This document shows, in pieces, positions 23,761 to 36,229 of a stretch of DNA of 64,000 nt; within the stretch, counting starts at the first letter, position 1, and each line of letters starts with the position of its first letter. The position numbers were made by a program, and so were the translations under genes. The stretch is from Anthoceros angustus (Eukaryota; Streptophyta; Anthocerotopsida; Anthocerotales; Anthocerotaceae), in assembly GCA_010909165.1 (NCBI GenBank), contig MU008178.1, positions 818,369 to 882,368 of the forward strand, written 5' to 3'. The notes beneath the pieces are model-generated. The model searched no databases. It saw only the letters and a program-made list of their open reading frames with translations, and had not been told where the DNA came from.

Positions 23761-24265
23761 GCTTTGCTCAGTCTCAACCTTGGTATGAGTCGATGCGTTC
23801 TCCGGGAGGCGCATTTCGCGTAGCCATGCATGTGGAGGTTAGGCTAGAGGAGGCCAATGTGCTAGTGTACTTACTTATGGGGTTACAGATCAACAAGGAC
23901 ATGCAGCAGGCTGTGTTAGCACAGGTGCCCCTGTCGGTGCCCCTGCTCTCCGACAGACAGCTCTCGGATCAACACTCTCCAACTGCATTCTCGCCGGGCT
24001 GAGGAAGAGCTTTCATATCGGCTGGCCATGATATACTAGATGTTCGTGCTGGATGATGAGCTGTTCGTTGCCACATAGCGGCTCACTGATATGAGAGCAG
24101 AGTTTCTGCTGGATACTACAGTCTCTGTAGACAAGAGGATAATCTGTCAGAAACGGGTATCATGGAATGGACAAGGCATCAACTCTCACCAGCTCAGAGT
24201 GGGAAAGAATGTTGGCTTGCTACGGAGTAATTGAACTCCTGCAGCTTTCCGCTGTGTTATGCCCA
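23761..24265. other. Unassigned sequence, possible mobile-element debris
   Basis: Short frames only, for example a plus-strand 69-residue frame at 23793-24002 that runs into stops. Duplicated at 35334-35835. I recognise no family. Confidence 0.35.
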
Positions 24266-24601
24266 CTAACTTGTTTGTGACTCCTCTGTCGATGTTCGTG
24301 CTGAAGTACCTACTTCAGGTTCCTGTCCTACCCCGTTCCTCCTCGTTCCAGGTATGCCAGCCACAGGCGTTTTTGCAACACCTGTCCGAGCCCTGGTCTT
24401 CGAAGCCCTTTTGGGTTTTTTGCTTTTAGAAGGAGGTGTCACATTCACTGAGACAGTGTGAGGATTTTCTTGTCCATCACCTGCACGTGTCTTCCTTTTT
24501 GCTGTGGTCTTGCCTAGCACATCATCCTTAGCGAGTTCAGCTTGCTTGCGCTTCTTTGAACTTGGCCCATTATCTTTCCTCTTTTCAGCCCTAACCCCCA
24601 C
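24266..24601 (-). other. Lysine-rich open frame of unknown nature
   Basis: A 111-codon minus-strand frame rich in Lys, Arg, Ser and Pro, with nuclear-localisation-like clusters 'KKRKQ' and 'KSKKPKRASK'. It opens at a GTG rather than an ATG. The basic composition continues upstream in another frame to about 24715, past a stop, so it could be the end of a broken gene or a transposon protein tail. The right copy (about 35840-36171) is frameshifted. No family is recognised. Confidence 0.3.
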
Positions 24602-24699
24602 TGAGGGGCTGAGGATCTGGTTTCCAGGTTTGGTTACAGTTCCCCCCTTTTAACCTGCTTTGGACTTCCTTGAGGCTTCATTCCTTCCTGTCTCTTTGC

Positions 24700-25345
24700 T
24701 AGGCTACTCCCTGGGAACCTGGACAGGAACTTTCTGTTTGGCTGGTGCACATGTGTCAAAATGTGGCGAACTGACAGATGCACGCTTTTTGAAATCATGG
24801 CCAAGAAGGATGTGGTGACAAGGACGGCGCTGATAGCTGGATATGCAAAATGTGGTGAACTGAAAATGCACGCCAGGTTTTTGACGGCATGATCTTATAT
24901 ATAAAAGCTACATAAAATACGATCTCAGATAATTGGATTTTGCCTATCCGAGGCGACCAAGTCTTAGCTGGTATGCCCAGCAAGGATTCTTACATGAGGC
25001 GCTTGTGGAGTATGGACAAATAAGGAGGCGGGCCTCATTTTGGCAGACCCTTCTGTAGGCCTGTGCAGGCATTGGCGCCTTACTGAAGGGCAGGCAGCTG
25101 CACTCACAGATTGTCGAAGATGACTGCTGGATGACGTAGTGATGGGCACCTGCCTGGTGGACATGTATGCAAAATGTGGTGAACTAGAAGATGCATGCCA
25201 GGTTTCTAGCATCATCAACACAAAAATGTGGTTACTTGTAATGCCCTGATTATTAGATATGCACAGAGAGGGCTTGAACATGAGGCGTTTATTATGTATG
25301 GACAAATGGAGTAGGAGGGGCTGATTTTAGCTAACCAGGTTACTT
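24700..25345 (+). pseudogene. Plus-strand PPR relic, copy 1
   Basis: Fragments of PPR helices on the plus strand, opposite to PPR-A: 'KKDVVTRTALIAGYAKCGEL' near 24810-24860 and 'DMYAKCGELEDACQV' near 25165-25205. They use the 'AKCGE' style rather than the 'ASCGS' style of PPR-A, so they come from a different PPR gene. Stops and frame changes are frequent. The longer version is at 36230-37700. Confidence 0.75.
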
Positions 25346-25352
25346 TTGCTTG

Positions 25353-26746
25353 CCTTCTGAAGGGACTGAACCTTGATCAACTGCCCATCTACACGAGTGC
25401 TTGCTTCGCTGGCTGCAAGGCTGCTGCAGGCTTTGAGAGGGCTAAGATAAGTGCGAATGTTTGGACCTTCTTGATGCATCCGGGAGCAAAGCTACATAGA
25501 TTCCTCACCCTGGTCCTGGTCAGCATACCCGGCAATCAAGGCATTCGATAACATTACATCACTTGACGGCAATGCATCAAATGCATTCCGTGCATCCACA
25601 ATGCTACCACAACTTGCATACATACTCACCACAGCAGACGCAACATACACATCTGACTGAGAACCTATCCTCTCGACTTGGTCACACTTTGCTCTCCCCT
25701 TATCCAGCGTCTCAAGTTTCGACATCCTCCCACCTACAGCTGTGCCCGCCTATCTCTCTGCGAGGCTGTTACATGCTTTAAGCACGCTCACAAAGGTCCG
25801 CTCATTGGGTGAGACACCTTCTGCTTGCATCCGGCCGAGGACCTCCCAAGCTTTCTCGGCCTGGCCTTGCTCTGCATATCCGGCAAGCATGGCATTCCCT
25901 GATACTGCGATGCGGCAGCGTTTCAAACACCCGACACGCATCTAAGATGCCCCCACAGCTTGCGTACTGAATGAGAGTGTTTCCAACGAACACATCCGAC
26001 TCACATCTGTACTTGAAAGCATCACCATGTATCCGCTTAAGCTCTCCTAAGCTGCTGCAGGATTTGACAAGGCTGAGAAAGGTGTACTTGTTTGGCTTCA
26101 CACCTTCCTGCAACATCTGCTGATAAAGCCTCAGAGCTTGCTGACCTTGCCCAGATTTCTCGAACCCTGCTATGATCTCATTCCACGGGAAGACACTACG
26201 TCTGGACAATAGAGTGAACTCTTGCATGGCATCTGCAAGGCCTCCACACTTGACGAGCGTGCTGACCACAGATTCTCCCAAAAACACATCCGAAGCCATC
26301 CCACTCCTCTTGATATGAAGTAGGACTTGTTTGGCCTGAGGCAGAGCTCTCTTCTTCGAGCATGCTTGCAGAATATACCTGTAAGTCTGAACCGAAGGAC
26401 GCTGCCTTGCTGATCCAGCTGAAACAGATTTTCCAGTGCCTTATCCAACCGTCCCTCATCACACAGACTCTTGAGTGTGGACGAATCCATGACATCGGAC
26501 CCCTTGTTGCTGCAAACAGCCATTTGGCTGTCAATGAGATGGTAGAAGCCATCCGGCGAGTGGTAGATGAACACGGCTCAACCACGCGGCTCAAATCCCA
26601 GCATCTACCATGCCATCCATCCCTAGGTCACAAAAACCCTTTATTATGGATGCAAGTGGATATGCTTTGTGTGGGCCTGTGCAGTCCTGTAGGAAGATGT
26701 TCTCTGGAAGTGATGCGTTTGTGTAGTGGGAGCTGTTCCAGCCCAT
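25353..26746 (-). pseudogene. Chimeric truncated PPR gene
   Basis: A mosaic of the flanking PPR genes. 25353-25380 matches PPR-A at 13766-13793. About 25377-25975 matches decayed PPR-B at 38850-39460, including its private changes ('GCLKRCRIAVSGNAML' and a lost codon at 'NTLIQYASCG'). About 25980-26746 matches PPR-A at 14405-15182 almost exactly, including the ATG region at 26746. The protein would have only the N-terminal third, lacks the E/E+ end, and has several frame breaks (near 25930, 26395 and 26515). It is probably non-functional. It marks the junction of the 11.57-kb duplication. Confidence 0.88.
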
Positions 26747-27129
26747 GATTGATGGAATGCGTGCGGCTGTGCGGTGTGGACGTCTTCTCGGTGGTGTCGC
26801 TGACACCTACTTCTTGCCAGGTGCGAGCTGATCTCCGCGTCCCGAATGGAAGTGTAAGCGTTGTCTTGCCTCTAGATTGGCACGTGAACATCTCGTCATT
26901 GTTCATGCTGTCTCAAGGTAGGCAGATACTACAAACGTTCTGAGGATGATCCAGCCTATCGGTGAAGAAGAAAACTCCATTATTTCACCTGGCTGACGAA
27001 TCCTCACATGATGATTGCTTGAGGATTCTTTTGTTGAAGTGGACGAGGAGTGTCGTGTTGAAATGGAATGAAGCTAGTGGGTGGTTAGTTGGTTCTGTCT
27101 CTCGGATTTTGGCCTTGCAACCAAATTGT
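26747..27129. promoter_or_regulatory. Divergent PPR/TBCC spacer, duplicated copy
   Basis: Copy of 15183-15569, carrying the 5' flanks of the chimeric PPR and the TBCC relic. No defined promoter element is seen. Confidence 0.35.
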
Positions 27130-27729
27130 AGGGCGGAGACTTGGCGGGAGAAGGCGGCTCCCAACAAGGTTACCGTTGCCCAGGAAGCCTCCCCCTCCAC
27201 GGCCCTGGGCTCCGCACAGCTCACCAGCGTCCCAGGGATCCGCCTGTCCCACCAGGTGATCGTGAAGGAGTCCAAAAAAACATGCGAGGGCGAGTTCATG
27301 ATCACGGACCTGAGCAATTGCAGGGTAGAGCTCAGAGGCACATGCCAGGCGCCCTTCATCCGTAGAGTGACGGACTGCCAGATCTTCGCCGGTCTCGTTA
27401 CCTGCGTTGTTTTGTGGAGGGAATGTTTTGATGTTGGATTTGCCCCAGATACGGATTCCAACGGATCGCCGACGCGGATTTCTATCTGCGAGTAAGGAGC
27501 AGGCCTGTGGTGCAGCATACTCGAGGGTGAGATGTGCGGCCTGCGCTTTCCGGTACCAGGTTGTGGATTGGCATTTGGAGGCTTGATTGCAACTGAGTGT
27601 GAAGACAGGGCCTTGGGAGAATGTGGACGACTTCCGCTGGCTGGGCTCCACGCCGTTCCCAAGTTGGCTTGTGATTTCAGGTTACAGTGTCTGGCCGGGA
27701 TCTTGGGAAGGTGTGGAGGATCAGCTGGT
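27130..27729 (+). pseudogene. Truncated tubulin-folding cofactor C relic, copy 2
   Basis: Same N-terminal deletion as at 15570-16163. Small base losses leave the frame open from the leader at 26962 through 'EFMITDLSNCRVELRGTC' to a stop at 27495, so this copy could encode a 177-residue product starting in former leader sequence. It still lacks the helical domain and ends inside the beta-helix. The remaining segment (27530-27729) is in other frames with a stop. Likely inactive. Confidence 0.88.
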
Positions 27730-28062
27730 TTCTGCAAAAGAGGGCGGGTTGCAAGCCGGAATCACTGAGCCTGTTTTGGGTGAATCTCCCCTTCATAATC
27801 CGCCTAAAAAAACTCACACAATTATCAAAACGTGTGTAGGTATCTACATCACCTGTGTGAGAGCGTATCTACTGGTATCACTGAAGTTGCCTCCGCCCCA
27901 CGGTAGGTCATGGCAGCCACTTTGGACTGGCAGGAGTTATTCCATGCCATAGTCGTGGCTTCGCCACTGGGGAGACATGTCAACTATCTAACTGGGCCAA
28001 CATCGCTCAAGAAAATCATGTATCTACCTAGGCTAAAGCACGACTTCCAGTGTGCAAACTCC

Positions 28063-31000
28063 TCATCGCCTTTGAAAGTTGAGGTACTTGATGCTGAAGC
28101 CGAAGACAAACGCAAACAAAACAACGAATCCCACATGCGCTACTACCACCCAGTCCAGAAAACCAGAATGCATCCCCATATCGTGTTGCAGAAATTCTTT
28201 CACCGTCTGGACAGAGGTACCATCCGGCAGTACTAAAGGGCTGTCGATGTCACCCAACTGAGACCCAACCAAACCATACAATGACCATGCCACAGGGTTG
28301 GCCCAATAATACCACCGCCACCAGATAGGGATTTGCTGCGCCACAACAAAGAACACACGACCACATTTAGCCCACCTTGTACATCTGGAACAGCAATTTG
28401 TGAGGCAAGCCAAGAACTCCACTTACAGGACGCTGGATCATAAACCCTGCAAACAGATTCCACACTCCATGGAAGGCGGATGACACGACAGTGGCCACTT
28501 CAAGGTTGGGCGTGAAGGAGACGGTCATCATCCCATACAGGGTAAAGTACAAAAGGTGAAATAGCTGAAGAAGAGGAAGTAAAAGAATTTGGCTGCTGTC
28601 CACTCAAACTGGAACATGGAATAGACAATTACGCAATAGATAATAGTCTGGAGGAGTACATAGGGCAGCTCAATAACCACCTGCATCCCGAAAGTGCCCA
28701 ATGTCAGTTCCAGCATAGGTCAGCGACAATCACAGAAGCAATCTAGCAGAAAGTGTGTATCTTACTTGGCCAAAAGCGTAAGGCATTGCAGAATACATCC
28801 CGGCCGCTCGTTCTCGGTAAAAGACAGTTCTCTCAACCGAGACAACTGGCTGTATTGTGGATGCATCGTTTAGTCCAATGAACAAGACGGCGGCATACAA
28901 GGCACCCATTACGTTGGAAACATCTTGAAAAGTTGAGCTGCAACAAGGAGGAACAATTTCAGTCCAAAACTGTCAGGTGCGGCCTCTCAGAATAAAGAAA
29001 CGCGGGAAGGACCACCTACTGTTTCTTCCCCAAGCCCCAGAATATCGAGCCCAGCAAAAGGGCAACAATAATCGTGTAGAAAATCCGAACAGCGTTGTGC
29101 GGAGGATTGCGCCAGTAGGACTTATGCTGCTTCCACAAGGTTGCTTGGCACTGGATCCAGAAAGACTGTGCAAATTTGGTTGGAAACTGCAGCTCCCTTG
29201 CGTCCGATCGTGGCTTGCTTAACTCCTCAATCAGCTCCTCGTTGCGTCTGCGGTAGGAAGCAGCCCAGTGGTTTTCAGCAAAATCTGAAATCTTGAGAGT
29301 TAATTACCACGACTGAACAAACAACTCGTGTCATGAGGTCTACCGATAGAGAGTCGATTGTTTATACACTTCAGCGAAATCAACACCAAGACGCTCCTCT
29401 TCCGACGCTGAGGTAACTTCCAACATCCATGTAGCTGGATTGTAACCATCCGGGATCTTAGGAACCCCCTCAACGGCCTGCGATCAGCGGAGAATGTAGG
29501 CGACAATACAGTTAGAAGAAATGTAACACCTGCATGCTAATGAACGCTAATTTGGAAACATCAGAATACGAACCTCAAAATAGGAGATAAGCTGGTTGGA
29601 CTGTCTGCCCAATGGACCGGTGTAGATAACTCGTCCTCCTCTTTTCATCAACAAGAGCTGTAAAGTGGACGATCATTAGAAACTGTGGCACGTTGCAGGA
29701 TTTCACCAGCTTCGCCAGTAGTATCGAGCAGCAAATTTAATCACCACGGACCTCATCAAAAGCCTCGAATATGTCGATGCTTGGTTGGTGAATGGTACAC
29801 ACCACAGTTCGACCAGTGTTAACAGTGTTCCGAACTGTCCTCATGACAATCGCTGCAGCACGGGCGTCTAATCCGGAGGTTGGCTCATCCATGAATATGA
29901 CTGAAGGATTAGCAACAAGCTCCACAGCGATGGTTAGCCTCTTTCTTTGCTCTGTTGAGAGACCGGTTACTCCTGGGAGACCGACCAAGGCGTCTCTCAG
30001 GGACTTAGCTCCACAAGATCGATGACTTGATCAATAAACATCTGCACCACACCAAGAACACAAGTTGCTTTGGGCTTCAACGTTGCTTGTAAGGGGTGCG
30101 TCAGGATCAGGGGCTTGCTAGCTTGTGATCATGAGTGCTTACCAGTCGAGTCTTGGCATCAATGTCAGATGATAAGCGAAGCCAAGCAGAAAATAAGATG
30201 GACTCGTAAACAGTTACGTTCGGTGAGTGTATGTCCTGCTGCTCACAGTATCCAGCAATCCGTGCAAAGGTCTCCTGTTTCTTGGGAAATCCGGACAAGC
30301 TGATCGCACCCTCAATATACCCTCCTGTTTTTCGTCCTGCCAATACATCCATTAGTGTCGTCTTCCCTGCTCCGCTTACACCCATCAGTGCTGTTAAAAC
30401 TCCTGGCTGGAACACTCCACTGATATTGTCCAACAGGTGCAGCCTGTTTTCAACAACCCCTTGCTGCTTCATCTCCTGCAACCAAAAATTAGACACGAAG
30501 GTAAGTATGTGCACAAATGAATGTGACGACGACTTCCATAAGAAATTTATGGGTCTATTCAACCATGCAAAACTTACAGGAGGCGTGTCCACGTAGTAGT
30601 TGATATCGTGAAAAGTTAATGCTAAGGGCTGGAATGGCAAAACCATTCCCTTCTGAGGACCACCGATCTGGGACAGTTCAATGTCATGAGAGGCAGGACG
30701 ACCTGAGACACAGATTGATTAATATTGCCTGATCGCCTTACGGATTCGTGGGCTCAATGTCATCGTGAGAATAACATAGAAAACACATAGCTAGATCTCA
30801 ATTCTCATGGAATGAAGGGTACCGGTGTTACCGTCCTGGATGGAAGCAGTGGACGTTTCTGAGCTTGAATCGGAAGACCTCTCCTCAAGCATTTCCTTAG
30901 ATACGGTTGCTTGGGACTTTCCAGTGGCTGCATTTCACCGCAGAAGGCAACAACCAGTAATCAGCTTATACATGTTGCTTGGGGTCTGAACAATAAGAGA

Positions 31001-34000
31001 ATTCAGAAAGACCAGTTTAGACTGACGGATTACGAAGCCACATGAAGACAGCACCTATATCAGACACCGTAGAGGCTATTCCAGAGGCACTGAAGTGTCA
31101 AGTTGTCTCACGACTATGCATAGACTTCTGAACTTGAAAGATTGAAAGACTTACGGCTCAAATATTGAAGCGCCAACGTAAACAAGACATTGAAGAGGAT
31201 ATTATAACCAATGAGAGCAAGTGCTCCAATCCAAAACCATCTCTTATCTCTGAACATTCCGCGACTCTCCAGAATCTGCTCGCCTATAGTCCACGCTGTT
31301 TGTCCATCCAAGATGAATTTCTGATGAAGAAACAGAAGTGGAAGCGTGAGATGGATTAATTTGTAGATTCATCAAGCACATTTTGAGCAGAATGCAAGAA
31401 TCTGGCCGTAAGTACGTACCTTGGACCACCGAGGGGCAAGAAACTCGTTTACACTGACAGCATTTTGACCGTACATCATAGGCGATATCCAGTAGCCCCA
31501 AATCCACCACGGATGGATGTCCTCTGTTAGCACAACAAAAACGTTAGGCCTTCAATTTGGAATCCGGAAAAGAGGAGTGCCTCAGGTGTATCATTTCAGA
31601 AATAAGCCACTTACTTCTCGACATAATGAAACCTCCAAGTACGAAGACAATCAGGAGGGAAAACGAGCCGACTGTGTTTGCTACGACCAGCGTCCCACTA
31701 ATTGCGGCAATGAGTCTGAAAAGTCCTAAAGACATTTGATGGACCAAGAAGAACAAAAAGAACTGGGAGAAAAATCTGCAATATGCACAGGTCCACAGAG
31801 AGTGATGATTAGAGATAAGAATCCTTGTAAGTTGATTGATGCCCGCAAATATATCCAACAAACTAATTGCCAAGCGGTTCAGGTCAATAGATCTAACCTG
31901 CTAGGCTCAGGTGCAAAACCAATAACATAGTATGTTAGAATGACCCAGATGCCTGATTCCAGCAGCGATAGAGGAACTTTTAGAATCCAAGTAGGTAAAG
32001 TGAACGCCCACGCTGGGTACAAAAGCAGGTCCCTTTGCTTGTAGTACACTGGGAGTCGGTTTATAGTCATGACTAGCTCGGCAAGACCATTGAACATCAC
32101 ATTGATCAGACCGAAAAAGAGAGCCCCCATGTATTGCGATCCATCATTAACAGTGCCGTGATGCATTTCTGTGCGAAGAAACACTGTCATAGTGATGCTG
32201 GCGACAATGGTTATCTGTGGGATGGTGACATACCGAGAAAGTCAGTCAAAAATATCCAGCCTTATCATGTAAATCAAAGACCTTTAAATCTGAGACACAT
32301 GTGCAGCAGCTCACCTGTACAACTTTGAAGACATAGACGAAAAGATTCCGCCGCAACAGGAGGACCTCTGTGGAGAAGCATGCCTTGAACAGGTCCCGCG
32401 AACTGAGAGCATATTTCTTCTTGACTAACGCTGCAGGGTGACTTCTGGTCTTATCAAACGGGATGAGCATTTCGTAAACGAGCTCTTTTCCCACATGGAA
32501 CCTCTTGAATTCAAGTGCGAAGGTGGGCACCGAGACATAAGCGTACGGTTTGGATTTATCAGACCAATACTGCTCTTGATCCTTTCTCGACGTCACCTGC
32601 AATTCGAAGACTTCACTGTACTTTTTCCTCCTTTAAAACCATGCATTTCCAAACAACTACTGTACTCCTGCAGGCAAGATCACAATAATATCTGAGCATG
32701 CCACATTGTTAAAGTTAGTTTCATACCTCCTGCAGAAAATCGGCCACGCCCTTTCTGTCTGGACAAGTAAATCCCATCTCTTTAAAGAAGTCCAGAACTG
32801 AATTACGTGGTCCTTGATACACAATCTGGCCTTCAGAGAAGTATGAGGTCGTCAAACAGTTCGAAGGTTTCTGGTGCAGGCTGAAGTAGTGAAACCACCA
32901 TGGTTCCATCCAGAAACTGTACAGACTGGCGCAGGAACTTCACGATTTGAAAGGTTGTCGAGCTATCAAGCCCCGTGGAGATTTCGTCCATGAAAAGAGC
33001 CCTGGCGGGGCCCACTAACATCTCCCCTGAAAATTCGCCACAACTCTTGGATCATCGCTCTACCTCCCGTCCCGTTGCTGGCTGTTTGCATTACTATCAC
33101 TTTTACAAAAACAAAAAGTGAAGGGAAAAAAACTAACCCGTAGTCACGCGCTTACGCTGTCCTCCTGAGACGCCCCTCATCATCTCATTTCCGACAATAG
33201 TGTCCGCGCAAATTTCCAGGCCCAAGGTCTGTCATTGACAAATTAATCCGCACATAAGCATAATTACAATCGACTCCCATTTGCCCCATGGACCTGCAGA
33301 AGCTACGCTAACTGACCTTTAGAATGCAGTCAGTTATGATGCTGGTAGTGGATCCTTGGACAGTTGCTGCCTGCAAAAGAGTCATACAGTTTTTTATCAT
33401 GGGTTGAGTTGGTAAGCCGTTTCTCTCAATTCACCATATGGGAACTGGCCATTTCAAACTACCTTCATGAACGCGTCCAAATCCACATCCGGCTTGATGC
33501 CCTGCGCCCTCTCTTTCTCTAGAAGTTCAACTAGCATCCCTGCAAGATATTTGATATAGTAAGGATTTGCCAAGTCTTAATAATCCAACCTGTATAAAAT
33601 TTGTTCCCATGTGACCCTTGCACCAGGTGATACAAGGTGAGTGGAGCATCGGAGTGGAGTATCTTACCATACCGTGCGCCAACACCTTGGCATCTACCAT
33701 AAAAATTGAGTGTTTCTCTAACTGTCATTTCACCGACTTGTAGATCATTACGGCTAATGTATGCCGAGGTTCTTGGGAACAAACTCATGTAGATCGTGGC
33801 GTTGTATGTGACACGCCTAATTTCTACAAATATACCCATTGAATGAGAGGGGACTCAAACAAAGATTCAATGGCGCAATATCAAAATAATTCCTTGGGCA
33901 TTTATTAGAGCTACCTTGAGTTTGGGGTCTAGCTTTCCGCCAAAGCAAGTAGGAAGGTGGTTTTCAGCATTTGGTGGCCCAAGAAGTAAGGTCATCTGTC

Positions 34001-34934
34001 AAAATTTAAAAATTGTGTGAGATTATTGTGAGATGTGCCACTCACCCTTTGACCTCTGCAAGGTTATAAACAAAGAAAAGAGAATTACACGGAGGAATGT
34101 GGCAATACCTTTTGGGACGAATAATCCGCTTACTTCTTGCAAAATGGTAAGCTTTTGTTTCCTCGAAGGTGCTAAACCAATTTTCTCTAGTATTCCCTAA
34201 GCAAATTGTTCCATTCAAACATAAGAAGCATGCTATGTAAGAGTATTTTAATTGTAACCACACCATTCTCATTATTGATAGATCATCTTTCCTTTGTTGT
34301 TTTCAATTATATTTATCTATCAAATTATCTATCTATCTATTTATGCAATCTCTCTACATCTATCCAATTGTTGTCATGTGTGCACACCTAGGAAAGCTGG
34401 AAAATTTCAGCACACAAAAAGCCCTCACCTCGCTAAATTAAGTGTGGAGTTGAGGATTGTGGAAGTGCTCGTTGGCCGACATGAACCATTGCCGTTACGT
34501 TAATTGCTCAAACCGCACTTCAATTGTAGGCAACTCAATTCCAACTCTGCACATCCAATTCACATAAATCAATCACTTGTAGTTTGATCTTGGGAGACCC
34601 CAATTATGCATGCTTTAACACTACAAACACAAATAGACATATTAAGGCAATTGATGTCTAGCAAGCTTACGCATCGAAACGATTTCGAATATTTTTAAGA
34701 AACCACTCATTGTCCTCCGCACTCTTGAGCCGCATGATGTTGGCAAGCAAGGCCTGCCTATCTTCAACACTAAGCCTTTGAACATCAACCTTTTTGCAAG
34801 CGTCTTGATGTTACTCTCATTTACACTATGAAAATTGCCGTTGCTGCCTAGGTGGAGAGATTCTCTAGCGCAGCCCATTGGAGCTCCTCCTCCTCCTCCA
34901 CCTTGTCTTCCATCCTGAAAGAGTGGGCGGCCAT
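28063..34934 (-). CDS. Full-size PDR/ABCG transporter (PDR1), copy 2, frame-interrupted
   Basis: Near-identical duplicate of the transporter at 16498-23359, with the same NBD-TMD-NBD-TMD plan. The NBD2 Walker A exon is intact here ('[20 protein letters not shown]', about 30310-30400), as are the TMD1 exon ('[20 protein letters not shown]', about 32080-32140) and the final exon ending '[13 protein letters not shown]' at 28063. Breaks unique to this copy include a lost base in the NBD2 'LRDAL' segment near 30000, two lost bases near 32838, short losses near 33770 and in NBD1 Walker A near 33940-33995, and altered sequence in exon 1 near 34800-34850. Neither copy alone gives an unbroken protein. 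Confidence 0.87.
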
Positions 34935-35333
34935 GGCCTCCACAACTGCGTCTCTAGCTCCTGCTCTAGGTGGAAACAAAAGAATTCAATCAAACCTGAG
35001 AGCCTCTCTAGATATAAGGGGAAGTTATAGTTAGGAACCTATTCATCTTGGAATCTATCTCCCAGCATAGTATAATATGTTTGTACCACAAATCCATATA
35101 GTGTTATATTTCTATACCATAAATCTTAAAATAGGGCTAATCTTAAAATATCAGTAATTCATGTTCTAGAATAGTATTATATGTTTATACCACACATTTA
35201 TGTAATAGTATATATACCGTAAGTCCTAAATAATAATAATAAATATCTAGAATAATATTAAATATATTACATAATTCTATATATTATTATATTTGTATAC
35301 CACATATCAGTATTTTTGAACTGTCTGCTTTTC

Positions 35334-36229
35334 GCTTTGCTCAGTCTCAACCTTGGTATGAGTCGATGCGTTCTCCGGGAGGCGCATTTCGCGTAGCCAT
35401 GCATGTGGAGGTTAGGCTAGAGGAGGCCAATGTGCTAGTGTACTTACTTATGGGGTTACAGATCAACAAGGACATGCAGCAGGCTGTGTTAGCACAGGTG
35501 CCCTGTCGGTGCCCCTGCTCTCCGACAGACAGCTCTCGGATCAACACTCTCCAACTGCATTCTCGCCGGGCTGAGGAAGAGCTTTCATATCGGCTGGCCA
35601 TGATATACTAGATGTTCGTGCTGGATGATGAGCTGTTCGTTGCCACATAGCGGCTCACTGATATGAGAGCAGAGTTTCTGCTGGATACTACAGTCTCTGT
35701 AGACAAGAGGATAATCTGTCAGAAACGGGTATCATGGGAATGGACAAGGCATCAACTCTCACCAGCTCAGAGTGGGAAAGAATGTTGGCTTGCTACGGAG
35801 TAATTGAACTCCTGCAGCTTTCCGCTGTGTTATGCCCACTAACTTGTTTGTGACTCCTCTGTCGATGTTCGTGCTGAAGTACCTACTTCAGGTTCCTGTC
35901 CTACCCCGTTCCTCCTCGTTCCAGGTATGCCAGCCACAGGCGTTTTTGCAACACCTGTCCGAGCCCTGGTCTTCAAGCCCTTTTGGGTTTTGCTTTTAGA
36001 AGGAGGTGTCACATTCACTGAGACAGTGTGAGGATTTTCTTGTCCATCACCTGCACGTGTCTTCCTTTTGCTGTGGTCTTGCCTAGCACATCATCCTTAG
36101 CGAGTTCAGCTTGCTTGCGCTTCTTTGAACTTGGCCCATTATCTTTCCTCTTTTCAGCCCTAACCCCCACTGAGGGGCTGAGGATCTGGTTTCCAGGTTT
36201 GGTTACAGTTCCCCCCTTTTAACCTGCTT
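35334..36229. other. Right copy of the unassigned/lysine-rich segment
   Basis: Duplicate of 23761-24660. The basic frame of the left copy is shifted here by base losses near 35972 and 35988. No gene can be supported. Confidence 0.4.

Larger units (their letters stand above)
14400..25363. repeat. 11.57-kb tandem duplication, left copy
   Basis: Sequence from inside PPR-A through the truncated TBCC gene, PDR1, the AT-rich spacer and the plus-strand PPR relic is repeated head to tail at about 25970-36943, at an offset of about 11,566-11,570 bp. Most differences are losses of one to five bases. The right end is at 25363, within 'ccttctgaagg', after which this copy jumps into PPR sequence while the right copy continues for another 1.9 kb of unique sequence. 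Confidence 0.95.
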
